From contig QANZ01027232.1 in NCBI GenBank assembly GCA_003254925.1, forward strand, positions 132,907 through 196,906: a DNA stretch of 64,000 nt, read 5' to 3'. The notes under the pieces were generated by a model. The model had not been told where the DNA came from. It was given only the letters and a program-made list of their open reading frames with translations, and made no database searches. Source of the stretch: Chamaecrista fasciculata. Lineage: Eukaryota; Streptophyta; Magnoliopsida; Fabales; Fabaceae. Each line of letters begins with the position of its first letter. Position 1 is the first letter of the stretch. The position numbers and the translations under genes are program-made. Shown piece after piece: positions 1 to 11,000 of this stretch.

Positions 1-1225
1 TGTCGATCAAGATTTTTAACGACTCACGTTTGTAAAACCCAGTCAAACACAAGGTGCGAGGATGAAATTCGCCCTCAAGCGCATGAAGACTGATCTCCGG
101 TGTCAAAACTTGAAGTTCCGACGCAACATCGGTTGACTGCTCTGGTTTGGAAGATTCCATAGAAGTACAAAAAAAAACTTCAGAAACTTCTTCAGGTCCC
201 AACATTAAGAAGAAAGAAGGCTTACATTTATGGTTGGGAGCGTATTTCTCGTCACAGTAATAACACAGGCCCTTCTCCTGTTTAGCCCGTAGTTCTGCCG
301 CTATCAACCGCTTGTACGGTAGAGGAGAGACAATCGGAGATGAAGACCCAGCCATAGACGCCGACGGCGCAACACTGGAAGCCGTCAGAGAAATCGGAGG
401 AGATGAAGCATGCGCACTATTAAAAGAAGTTTTAGGAGGTATCGACACAGGTAATGGAGAACCATGCCATGAACGAGATGATGCTTGGGGACCAGAAAAA
501 CCACTATGCCCTGTATCATCAAATAAACGGGCCAATTCAGCAGCCCTGTGTAATGTTGATGGGCCATGGGCCATAACATCCTTACGGAGAGTGGGCTTCA
601 ACCCGCTAACAAAACAATCCAAAAGCGCATCATCAGACATCCCTTCCACACGCGTCGACAACACCAGAAAATCGGTATAATACACCGCCGCCGATGAATT
701 CTGAGTAAGCTTGAAGAGACGCGAACGAGGACTATCAAAATGCGAAGGACCAAATTGAACCTCCACAGCCTTAGCCAAATCAGTCCAGGTAGGAATTAAA
801 CGTTGTTTCTGAAGCATCTGAAACCAAGCAATGATTGAACCCTCCATGTTGACCGAAGCAATAATCAAACGCTGGTCATCCGGAGTAGCATAATATGCGA
901 AAAACTGTTCAGCACGAAAAATCCAATAAAGAGGTTCTGTACCGTTGAATTTTGGAAAATCCAGCTTCACAGGTCGATTGATGTGCGTAGACTGTTGCGG
1001 TGGTGGAACAGAAACAACGACGGAAGACGACGGTGACGATTGCACCGTAGAAACCGCAGGAGGAGGTGATAATCGATCAAGATGAGTCACAAGAGCATCG
1101 AGCGTGCGAGAAATGGATCCAACAGTAGCTTCAAGGCCATCGAAACGAGTGGATGAAGCTTCAACAATTTCCTTCAGGTGAGTAACTTCGGTCACAACGT
1201 CAGCAAGCTTAGGAGCAGTTGCCAT
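1..1225 (-). CDS. Ty3/gypsy retrotransposon Gag, N-terminal part of polyprotein (runs off window)
   Basis: A stop-free frame of 408 codons starts at the ATG complementary to 1223-1225 and is still open at base 1. Gag packages the element RNA into cytoplasmic virus-like particles. It has a coiled-coil-like, Ser/Pro-rich N-terminus, then a Retrotrans_gag core (roughly residues 105-215). A CCHC-like zinc knuckle (CYYCDEKYAPNHKC, about residues 321-334) follows. The last visible residues, KILID, look like the start of a retropepsin active site (D-S/T-G), so protease and RT would lie left of the window. The start sits 23 bases from a recognisable LTR end with primer-binding site. No internal stop or frameshift is seen over 1.2 kb, so this copy may be young. 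Class (gypsy) is secure; lineage is not. Confidence 0.85.
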   Translation of the reverse strand, partial: MATAPKLADVVTEVTHLKEIVEASSTRFDGLEATVGSISRTLDALVTHLDRLSPPPAVSTVQSSPSSSVVVSVPPPQQSTHINRPVKLDFPKFNGTEPLYWIFRAEQFFAYYATPDDQRLIIASVNMEGSIIAWFQMLQKQRLIPTWTDLAKAVEVQFGPSHFDSPRSRLFKLTQNSSAAVYYTDFLVLSTRVEGMSDDALLDCFVSGLKPTLRKDVMAHGPSTLHRAAELARLFDDTGHSGFSGPQASSRSWHGSPLPVSIPPKTSFNSAHASSPPISLTASSVAPSASMAGSSSPIVSPLPYKRLIAAELRAKQEKGLCYYCDEKYAPNHKCKPSFFLMLGPEEVSEVFFCTSMESSKPEQSTDVASELQVLTPEISLHALEGEFHPRTLCLTGFYKRESLKILID

Positions 1226-1248
1226 GGTAACATATGAAAGCACCAAAA

Positions 1249-1643
1249 TGATAAGAATCACAAATCAAAATAGATGGAAGAGAACAGAAATGGAAATGGC
1301 AAAGAATCAGTATCAAATTCCCTAAGGAAAGTATACAAAGAGGAATGCCCTTTTCGAGTCAGGACCAAACTCCCAAAACATAACCACAATATTCAATACC
1401 TACATCATACTCAGATCTAGCAATATAAAGGAATACCAAAACAACTAACCAATGCATAACAAATTGCGTAACAAATTTATTCCCCCAAAACCACCAACGC
1501 TTAACCCATGTGATAGTCAAGCAATCTCAACGGAGCACGAGTTGAGCGTTTAGGGCGTGAATCCCCTGTTTCACTATTCACATCAGCATTGTGCGCATCC
1601 ACGTGGACTGTCGAGGACCCACCAGCCATGTAGGATGTATCAC
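1249..1643 (-). mobile_element. 5' LTR of the gypsy element, with adjacent primer-binding site at 1231-1248
   Basis: On the minus strand the repeat begins TGATAC at 1643 and ends in CA at 1249. It is followed by TTTTGGTGCTTTC, the primer-binding motif used by many plant gypsy elements, and then by the gag ATG. A related 397-bp LTR lies at 17894-18290, which fixes both ends. The matching 3' LTR is outside the window, so the target duplication cannot be tested. Confidence 0.75.
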
Positions 1644-1649
1644 AAAGGA

Positions 1650-1770
1650 TAAAATTGACTAAAATGTGAAAAATTGGGGATGAAATTGACAAAAGATTGA
1701 GGACAAAATTAACAATTGGTGTAAAGTTTGGGGACATAATTAATACTTTTGCCATTATATAAATTATTGA
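1650..1770. repeat. Fragment of an inverted-repeat element family
   Basis: Runs of the form 'gaggacaaaattgac' followed by 'ggggacataatt' resemble the arms of the inverted-repeat element at 48140-48515. The gypsy LTR abuts it at 1643, so this looks like an older repeat cut by the LTR insertion. Confidence 0.35.
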
Positions 1771-2007
1771 TTTGTTAATAAAAAATATTGGAAAGAAATA
1801 ATTGACATGGCGAGATTTGATAGGAGGAGCGCACCAAACTACTGTGCACCATTCCGCATTCAAATACGGATTGCGGGTCTCTTTAGGTGTATCAACCATT
1901 TTCGCTTATATTCCAGAACCTTTCATAGTTACTTTCGGCTCCAAAATTTTAAATTTCAATTTTTCAGAATCGAAATTCTTCCATATTCTTTTCTGGTTGA
2001 TTCGCAC

Positions 2008-2311
2008 ATGGGTGAATGCAATATGGAGGACCTTCCATTTCCAGAAGATCCACACGACGGCGACGGAGTCTGGGGCCAATCAGGTACACCTTTTCACATT
2101 TCTGATTCTCAAAAACTGTTGATTTTATTCGGCTTGCGCCTGATTTTTTTCGAAGTTGTTAACCTTTTTTTTTCGGCGATTGGTTCAGGAGCTTCTAAGG
2201 AAGGGATGCGAGGCCCTGGAGGAGTGCAAGGAAATGTTAAATAAGCTGGGTTTATTCTCAAAGAACGAGAACAAAGATGATATTAGTACGACAAATCTCA
2301 AGTATACTCTG
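2008..2311 (+). pseudogene. TAP46: TAP46 / IGBP1-type PP2A regulatory subunit, 5' exons only, frameshifted
   Basis: Two exon-like blocks match the start of plant TAP46, the regulator of PP2A-type phosphatase catalytic subunits downstream of TOR. Block one, 2008-2083, opens MGECNMEDLPF. A deletion then shifts the frame, and the family segment KIHTTATESGANQ is read in another frame up to a GT donor at 2084. Block two, 2189-2311, is preceded by TTCAG, encodes 41 residues (ELLRKGCEAL to DISTTNLKYTL) and ends at a GT donor. The DISTTNLKY signature is characteristic of the family. No later exon follows; a gypsy protease/RT relic starts within about 300 bases. I infer a truncated, non-functional copy. 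A full gene presumably exists elsewhere. Confidence 0.7.
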
Positions 2312-2539
2312 GTAATTACTGTTCTCTAACTGTTTTTTCAATGTCATCGATGAATGATTTATATTGATGAGATGAAGATATATTGAATCTTAGTTTTCGA
2401 CTAATTGGTTAATCAAATGAGATGGACGTTGTCTTTATAGTATACTGTTTTTTCTGTTATAGATCTTCATGCTTTGCTAATTTTTCTTCTCTGTTGTGTT
2501 ATTTTAAATATATGTCATCGTTAAGTATGCACATCAGGA

Positions 2540-3147
2540 GCTAAGGAGAGGAGAGAGCTAACAAATGACCAATTTCTCAATCTGTCTTTTGGGAGTGTGG
2601 GTACCGATAAGGTCGAATGTTGGGAGGTTTTTCTCCTTCTTTAATGATTATGGCATGATCTCTAGGCCGGGAAGGTGGTAACCCAACTGTAGGCAGTGCC
2701 AAATTCATCTAACAAAGTTTTAATTTCATCAGCCCAATCTGACTCATTGTCCTTCTCTAGGGTTATCTCCCCAAACTCTATTAAAAATTCTTGCTCCCCA
2801 GCATTCACTGACTTCAGAATTAATTTAAGAGAGACTAGTGTTTTGCTTAGAGAAGGATCACCCTGTAGGCACACCACTTGATTGTCTTTTTTAATCTTCA
2901 TAGTTAGTTGCCTCCAATTAACCTTGACTTCACCCAGAGATTCCAACCACTCCATACCCAAGACCATGTCATCACCTTCCAAATCAAAGAGGTAGAAGGA
3001 CTGTTGCATTTGCAAACCTTGAATTTCCACATTCACATCAATTTTGCCCAAAGCGTTCATAATGATTCCTGGAGATATTAAAGTCTTGTTTCGGGTGTAT
3101 TTTATTAGTAAAGGTTTTACAACATTGCATTGTTTATGTGTGTTCAT
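2540..3147 (-). pseudogene. Gypsy retrotransposon relic: end of protease to start of reverse transcriptase
   Basis: The minus frame 3147-2662 (161 codons) carries the retropepsin C-terminal signature DMVLGMEWLESLG, then the linker DPSLSKTLVSLK seen in plant gypsy elements, and ends near the RT N-terminus. Past the stop at 2662, a different frame continues with DHAIIIKEG and IRPYRYPHSQK, the conserved start of gypsy RT, then breaks. At least one frameshift and several stops are present, and nothing of the RT catalytic core is seen. It is unrelated in position to the better-preserved element at 1-1643. Confidence 0.75.
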
Positions 3148-3246
3148 TTTACCAAAGGTGTTGCATCAAACAACTCAGACATTAGTGCAATATATACACA
3201 CAGTATATATTGCATTTGAGCCTTAGAAATAATATATTGGTGAATG

Positions 3247-3420
3247 ATAGGGGTGGCAAAATGGGTAGTTGGGTTGGGTTTTGGGTTGAGTCATTAATGG
3301 GTGGTCATAAATGGGTCATGAATTTTTTTAAAATGGGTCATGGGTGGGTCATGACCCATTTAAAGAGGGTCAACCCATGAACCCATATAAAACATATTTA
3401 TTTTTAAATGATTTAATAAT
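3247..3420. mobile_element. Truncated hAT-type element, one end only
   Basis: It starts AGGGGTGGCAAAATGGG and is dominated by GGGTT / AACCC runs, like the complete hAT element at 26661-27551. The opposite terminal repeat was not found, so only one end remains. Downstream to about 3540 is very AT-rich. Confidence 0.5.
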
Positions 3421-3871
3421 TTATTTATTATTTAAATTAATTATTTAATAAATAAATTAATTAAATAAATTATGTAATCCATAAATTTATTTTAAAATTA
3501 CAATTTAGTCCCTGAAAAAAATTATTTTATTTCAAAATTCACTGAATGAGTTGAACAATGCGTTATAAGGGATGAATAGGGCGGGTAGGCATGGGGAGTC
3601 AATCCCTGCTCCTTTTAACTGGCAACGGGAATACCCTCCCACCCCCAGCATCTGAATAAGAGGGAATCTCTGAATTAGTTAGGCATATCTCTGGCTAACT
3701 GTAGTAACCGTTTTCCCTAACTAACTAACTATTTTCTTCTTTGAGAAGATTATATATATCCTAATAACGTGATATTATCACGTAGTTCATTAGTTTATCA
3801 GTTTATTAGAATTAGAATTCTTAAGAAAGTTGATTTGTAGAACTAACTGATATTGCTAATAAACTACTATT

Positions 3872-4297
3872 ATGGGGAAGGGTAAGGTCGAGCGTCTAAA
3901 GAAGCGGATTCCTTCCTATTGCGTTGCTTGTAAAAACAGCTTCAGTACTGGTGAGGATGCCCTAGTAATGCATAACAAGAGGTTGCACCGCGGGAAGAGT
4001 GTGGTCTGCGAAGACTGCGGAAACGCGTTTGGCAGTAGGGTGGATTTATATGATCATCACACAAGCAATTGCCCACCACAAGTGTTGGACATGTAGACTC
4101 CATTTCTTTGTCACTGTGGCAGGAGATTTTGGTCCGGTGATCAGCTCAAAAAACACCGGGAGAGACAGCATGAGGAGAAGGAAGATATGCAGACGCCATT
4201 TGTTTGTCACTGTGGCTGCGGATTCTATTCGGATGACCAGCTCAAGAAGCACAGGGAGAGACAGCACGAGGAGGAGAATGAGGAAGATGAGCGCTAG
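3872..4297 (+). pseudogene. C2H2 zinc-finger gene interrupted by one in-frame TAG
   Basis: The ATG at 3872 opens a frame that stops at TAG 4094-4096 after 74 residues. The same frame then continues without another stop to TAG 4295-4297, giving 141 sense codons plus the internal stop. Finger 1 (residues 17-39) is C-x2-C-x12-H-x5-H. Finger 2 (about 47-68) is a C2HC-like variant. After the stop come two near-identical fingers, each with CHCG and ending QLKKHRERQH. The segment before finger 4 reads DMQTPF and the one before finger 3 reads DM-stop-TPF, so the stop is most simply a CAG-to-TAG change. The downstream tail is acidic. A TATA-like tract lies near 3752. Either a recent pseudogene, a 74-residue protein, or readthrough. 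No specific orthologue recognised. Confidence 0.6.
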
Positions 4298-5010
4298 CGA
4301 CGACGACGACAAGTCCTTCGACGAGCCCAGCGGATTTCTTTTTTTTTTTCTTTCATTAGGGCTCTGTGTTAGATTTTTTCCACTTCTTCGTTTTTCTTGT
4401 TTTTCTTTTGAATGAACCTCTTCTCTATTTTTCTCATACATTCTTTATTGTTTTGGCTTAATCTACCCAGTTTTTTTGGTATTCTATTCTATATTTATAT
4501 TTTTATTTATATATATTTATATATAAAGAATGTGGCGGCACTGATAAAAGTTCCACTTGGATTATAGATTTTTCATGGGGAATGATCTCATAATCACTCT
4601 CTTGATTAAGATGGGTCTAGATTAAGATGTTTGGATGAGCTTTAGTGAAAGCATTAAATTGTTATCTTTCATTATTTGGGAATGTTATGTTGCTCTAATT
4701 CCCGATATAGTTAGAAGATGAAACACTCACCACTTGAGGGATTCTAAAACTCAAAATATCCATCTTGAGTTATTTTATTACCACTTCAATATGAAGAATT
4801 TAAATTCCAATAATTGATGTTTGAAACATTGCTAGCTAGTGACTCTCAAACTTCTATCATAGCATTGTTTATATATCAAAGTTTTATGTGACTTCAACTA
4901 ATTTTTTTTGGGTATTGTGAACAGATTTATATATAAAATTTTTTAATATTGAAAAGCATAGATGAAGCTTCCAAGTGTAGAAATGCTCTATACCACAAGT
5001 AAGAGTGCTC
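4298..5010. other. AT-rich intergenic stretch
   Basis: Polypyrimidine runs and AT-rich sequence follow the zinc-finger frame. No conserved coding sequence was seen. Confidence 0.4.
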
Positions 5011-5105
5011 TAATAGAACTGTACGCGTTATGACAGCAGCCACCTGTCCAAGTCCAAGTATTTATACATACATACATAATAAGTAATATATCATGATTAA
5101 GTAAA
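5011..5105 (-). pseudogene. Relic of a WSD acyltransferase exon and intron
   Basis: About 95 bases closely match 8468-8560, the first part of exon 6 and its upstream intron in the intact WSD gene. Both hold the coding stretch AAxITRxVLL and the intron run AAGTATTTATACATACATA. No neighbouring WSD exon is visible, so this is an isolated fragment of a duplicate. Confidence 0.6.
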
Positions 5106-5627
5106 ATCAATAGATATTGTTTTATAGATATTGTGAATTATCATCATGAAATAAAATTTAATTAACATAATCATCTCCTCAATTTGTATAAGTTCAAACA
5201 ATAAATTATATTAATTAAAATTTAACTATTTATAATTTTTAATTTTAAATCATTTAAAATTTTACATGTATATTTGTATGCCTGATAGGGCACGCAAAGC
5301 CCCTCCTAGTATATATATATATATAGATAGTTTAAAATGCAACTTGTTGCATGCCTATAATAGGTGAGGTAACACAATTTTAACCATTAATGTAATCTAA
5401 TGGTGTTAAAGACTCAACATGTAACCTGTTGAAGAGGTAAACATCATATTATAGTTAAAATCAATACATTTTTCATAAAACTTAGAGTTCTTACAAATTA
5501 GTCCCTAAAATAATAAATAATTGAAAAAATTAATCATTTAGTCCCTATAATGTATCTAAATTTTAAATTTAGTCCTTATAATTTATTTTTATTAAAACTA
5601 GTCCCTACATATTGATAATTTTAAGAA

Positions 5628-6696
5628 GGGTAAAATACAGGAAAGGTACCTATGGTTTGGCCTAATCTCACTTTTATGACGTGTGGTTTCAAAAGTTGCA
5701 CATTAGGTACCTGTGTGTTTCGCCGTTAAACAGAAGCAGCACTTGTGTAATTTTCCGTTAAATTTTTGACGGAAAAAGTAGTACTTGTGGTTTCAAAAGT
5801 TGCACATTAGGTACCTGTGGTTTTGCTGAAGCTTGAACTACATATTAGCTTCATATTTTGAACATTAAACGATGAAACATAACACTCTCTTCATCTTCAT
5901 CATCATCTTCTTCCCATAAACTCAACAAACCCTCATTTCTCATACGAATTTCAAATTCCACTCATCAAATTAAATCAGAAATCACACACACACACACACA
6001 GATATACATTAATCAGAAATCACCCGAATTATCATCTCCAAATTTCTCGGCGGATTTTGAAGCAATTTCAAAGATTTAGGGTTTCTAATTTGATTTGATG
6101 AAATTAGGGTTGTTGAAATTGCAGATCGAAGAGGGTTTCTGTAATACCCCAAGGTACCATGTTAGACATTAGAATTAGCATTTGACTTAAAAGTAAATTG
6201 TGTAGTTAATCTAGAAGTCCTTATGAGCTTGTGGTTAAATTTTGAGAGCAACCTGACAAAATAATTTTATTCGTGTTTCATTTTAATTTTATTATAAGAC
6301 ACTTTTGAGTAAGAAATAATAAATTATAGATATAATATTTTTGAAAGGAAAATATATATTTGGAACCTACTATTTTCAATGAATCCAACAATATAATATT
6401 TTTCAAAAATCTCTATTTCTAGAACTTTTGAGTTTTAGGGACTGTTTTGAAAGAATTTAAATGTTTTTGGGCAATACTATGGATCTAGCCTTTTTCTCCT
6501 TGCATCAGAATTACTTTTTTGCCCCCCCCAAATTTGGCCAAAATAGCAAAACAACCCTTTCTTTAACGGAAAATTACACAAGTACTGCTTCTGTTTAACG
6601 GCGAAACACACAGGTACCTTATGTGCAACTTTTGAAACCACACGTCATAAAAGTGAGATTAGGCCAAACCACAGGTACCTTTCCTGTATTTTACCC
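5628..6696. mobile_element. Mutator-like element (possible Pack-MULE), 1069 bp
   Basis: Terminal inverted repeats of about 135 bp with few mismatches start GGGTAAAATACAGGAAAGG. They are flanked by a perfect 9-bp duplication, TTTTAAGAA, at 5619-5627 and 6697-6705, the hallmark of Mutator transposition. There is no transposase. The interior (about 5830-6160) holds TC-rich leader-like DNA, a short CA repeat and 'GATTTAGGGTTTC' motifs like a plant 5' UTR, suggesting captured gene sequence. A partial extra copy of the TIR lies inside at about 5780-5830. Confidence 0.85.
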
Positions 6697-6705
6697 TTTT
6701 AAGAA

Positions 6706-8097
6706 TTTAGTCCTTACTAATTAATCCACTATAATATCGTTAACTTTTTGCTAACTAAGCAAACTAATTGATGCTGAAGTGACAAATCAACCTACATGGA
6801 CTAATTAATCCATTATAATTTATTTTGATACTATTTTGAATTAGTTTGACAAATCAACCTCTCACATAGACAAATTATTTTATAAAATTGACAAATCATC
6901 ATCACCGTGACAAATAGTTATTTAAAAGAAAAAAAAAACTAAAAGGGTAATGAAATCCAAAATCAGACCTAGCCTCAAGTTGACTCAGGATCCTTCTTCT
7001 CTTGGTGAATTGCTGATGGTTTGAATCCTGGAAAGCACAGCATCAGTTCTAAATGTCATAAAAATGAAGGAGTGTATATTGCTGCTCGTGACGACTGGTG
7101 GGCTTCGTTCCATAAGAAAAAATTATTTGGTAAATATTGGTTATGCGGTTCATCGAATCTTCGTGGAAATTTGTTTAAAAAAAAATCTGCGTGGAAATTT
7201 GTTAAAAAAAATCTGCGTGGAAATTTGTTAAAAAAAAATCTGGGTCGAGTTGGGGGCTTTTGATTTGTCACAACAGTGGTTCTCTCAAAAGTTCAGGGAC
7301 TATTTTATACAATTTTAAATTTTAGGGGAGTAAAACGCACATAACCTAAAGTTCAAAGAAGTCTTTCGCATTTTAACCTTCTTAATTTAATTTAGGACTA
7401 AATCTGAATATCATAAAATTTGAGGTAAAAAAACATAAATAAAAGTAATATTTTAGAAACTTATTCTCTATGTTATACTTCCATCATCGATGTGTCATAA
7501 TGTCATTGGCTCAAAATCCATGACATCGCATGTCCTAAAAGTAAACTTTGCATCATAGTCTAATATGAGGAATCAAAACGAAACTTTGAACAAACTTGAG
7601 AGACCAAAATAGGACTTTGGCAAAAAAAAATTAACACATAGGTGATTATTAGTCCAGTCAACTGACACATAAGCTTTTTCCGTCAATCTAATTGACGGAG
7701 TTAGATGTTAGGGTATAATTGACAACAATGTGAAACGTTAAGGGCATAACTGACACAAAACAAACGTTGGGGACATAACTAAAATTGACCCCAAACGTTA
7801 GAGACACCAATAGATTTTTTGCCTATATATATATATCAAACCTGCCGGTACTATATATTGCTGTTTAATCCTGTTGTCATAAGGAAGATTAACGAGGTTC
7901 ATAAGAAATACAAAATGCAAATTAGAATTTTTTTTGATAAATTAGGTTAATCTACATATGACTTATCTTGTTAAAAAAAAATGAAATGACTAATCTGATG
8001 AAGTTAAAAGGATGGAATTAATCTAATCTAAAAAAATCATAAGTTTTGATACAATATTCCAATTACAATTTAGTATAAGATATTGCATGTATTTTAG
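6706..8097. repeat. Intergenic DNA with short tandem repeats and old repeat debris
   Basis: At about 7168-7250 there are four imperfect copies of a unit of roughly 27 bp with 'GCGTGGAAATTTGTT' and A-runs. At 7640-7830, 'ggggacataact' and 'gttagagac' lines look like an ancient transposon. A frame at 7021-7263 is only low-complexity sequence. No gene recognised. Confidence 0.4.
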
Positions 8098-11000
8098 TTA
8101 TACAACATTGGGTGTGAGATTTTTGTTGACTGCGTCACAAATGAGTTTGAGAGATGCCTCGAAGTCATCCAAAAGAAGATGAGGATAAGGAATAACAGTG
8201 GGGTCCACAGCTAGAGAAAGTGTCATCTTGTTAGAATAGCTCTGGAAATGGATGGTTAGTGCCTGCAATTACACAAGGCCATATACATATATATATAAAT
8301 ATATAATGTAGAGTAATATATATATGCATGATAGTGAATATATATATAAGAATAATACTGACATGTGGGTGTCCATAAACAGAAGGGGCAAGGAATGCGA
8401 GAGGATGACCATAGAAGCTAATTTCTTCTAGGGGACCAATCACGTTCGAAAACGCCATCGTGGTGTTTAATAGAACTCTACGCGTTATGGCAGCAGCCAC
8501 CTGTCCAAATCCAAGTCCAAGTATTTATACATACATATTAGCTTGTAAATTAATAAGTACTCTAGCTGATATGTCATAATTAATTAAATATAATTAATGA
8601 TATATAAGCACCTTGGTTCCGAATAACTTGAGTACCAATTTAGCAGCGACAAAAGTGCATATGGATTCAAGAGAGTGCTTCTTGCGATCGATCGTGGCTT
8701 TGGCTTCACGAAGATATTGGAGAGGGTCGTCTTCTTGAGACGCAATGGCGAATGGCAGGATCACATACCCTATCCAATTTCCCCATCCCGCCTTTGATTT
8801 CTGGGCCATCATATCTGCCATGTCCTAATTCATGTTTAATTCATTCCCTAATCAATATTAATTATTATTGTCTAAATATAAAATGAAAATGATGAGTATG
8901 TGTGAAAGAAATATATTTATAATTCACCTGGATTCCTGCAGTGGGTCTAATGTTGACCAGAATTGTTGCTCTCACCCGAATTTTATTTGGTCTTCTTCTT
9001 TTCCCTCCTGCTTCCTCCCCTGTTCTTCCATTCAATTTCAATCTTTTATCATTCATTTTATAATACCATTCACTTCTCATGCACTAAAAGGCTTAATTAG
9101 GAGACATGAGAAATTAATTAAGGAGGCTCACCGTATCTTCGATTCAAATACCTAGTCAGCCCAGCTTGTGTCACTCCCAATAAAACATCATTGATGGTCT
9201 AGTAATAACAAATACTACACATCAAGTTATTTTCCCTGGAAGTTCAGGAAAAGGGAAATTGGAAATTAGATATAAAATTAAGGTAGAACATATATATACC
9301 ACGTTCATGGAATTCTTGACGAGCCTGACGTCATCCATACTGAGATTACGGTACACAAAACGCTTCGTATTGAGCTCCACTCCAGAATCACCTTTGATAG
9401 GAGTGTGGGTATCTTTAATAAATAAAACCGTAAGAAAAAAGTAAACAACATCCACCAAAGTGTTCCACAACAAGGTCATCATCCCCCAAACAGCCAAAAG
9501 AAACCAACACATAGAACGAGAAGTATTAGTACTAGTGGTGGTGGCTTTGTTGAGAATTGGAAGAGTAGGCAATGCATTAGGGTCAGAAGTTTTGCGAGTG
9601 GCTGCTAGAAGAAGAGAAATAAGAGAGGCTCCATCTCCCAAAGAATGGTGAATTCGCATGACGCAAATAGCATCAGCGTCGGAAGTTTTGAGGTTTAAAA
9701 TGTGTAATTCCCAAAGTGGCTTCGATGTGTCTAATGGGGTTGTTGTCATGTTGGAGATATAGTCTTCCACGAAACGGTGTGGATCCTCTGTTTCTGTATC
9801 TATTTCTGGAACTATCACGTGATCTTCTAACTTCACTGTTGTTGGACTCCATCTCAATTTCCTACCTTTCTTCACCTGTTTGCATTGTCCATAAACCCAC
9901 AAGAAAAAAAGGGAGCTATTTGTCATTTACTCATTTATATTGATTGGCATGGTCCAATCTTTGTTTTTTCCCCTGTTCTTTTACTTTTTAAAGCTGATCA
10001 GAGATATCAATATCAGAGTATAGTATTGGGTTGGCTTCATCTTTCTTATTCCTAGGTATTCAGATGTCGTTTCTCGGGAGCCTCTGGAAATAATAAGTGA
10101 TGTTTGGAATGTACTTGAAAAGCTTTATATTCCCAGACATCAACACTTATTTGTACAAGACATTCAAGGCAACGTACTTACACAGGACAAAAATATATAC
10201 AAGTAATAAGAATGCGTTTGCTTCATTTTTTCCCCCTGTTTTTATTTTCATTAATATATAGGGCTAAATTACACTTTGGTATCATGTTATATAGACTAGT
10301 TTCACTTTGGTATTATTTTCTTTCAAAAGTGACACTTTGATACCCTGTTCTTTGCACCATTAACATTTTGATACTCTGTTATTTCAAAATTGACATTTTG
10401 GTACCCTGTTTTTTATACCGTTTTTTGTGGACCGATTTCACTTTGGTATCATGTTCTTTCACGATTTGTTACCTTGTTCTATCCTTTTTAGGGTATACCA
10501 AAGTATTAACGGTATAAAGAACATGGTATCAAAATGTCACTTTTGAAATAATAAAGTATCAAAATGTTAACGGTGTAAAGAACATGGTACCAAAGTATCA
10601 CTTTTAAAAGAACATAGTGCCAAAGTGAAATCAATCCACTGAACATAGTACTAAAATGTACATTTACCCTAATATATATATATATATATATATGCGTGTG
10701 TTTATAAGCATATATTTAATATAATTTAAGGAAAAATAACTTTTACTATATGCTGAAAACAGTACCAATCAATTTCCATCAAAAAAAGAAAACAGTACCA
10801 ATCAAATAAATATTTATTTAATATCTTCACGAAATGATTTACTATCATTATTTATTTATCAAATTATTTAAACATATCAATGTCAATATTAAATGATAGT
10901 CAAATTAAAGAGGGCACCGAAATTATGATGAAAACATCAAATATTATATAAAAAGATCAAATATGAAAAAGAGGCGACCGGAACCACACAATTGGAAAGA

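Noticed and set aside
312..680. Plus-strand frame of 122 codons
   Set aside because: Shadow of the gypsy gag frame on the other strand; composition explained by gag.
1807..2244. Plus frames of 106 and 145 codons
   Set aside because: They run through TAP46 intron and mixed frames; the family match needs splicing and a frameshift.
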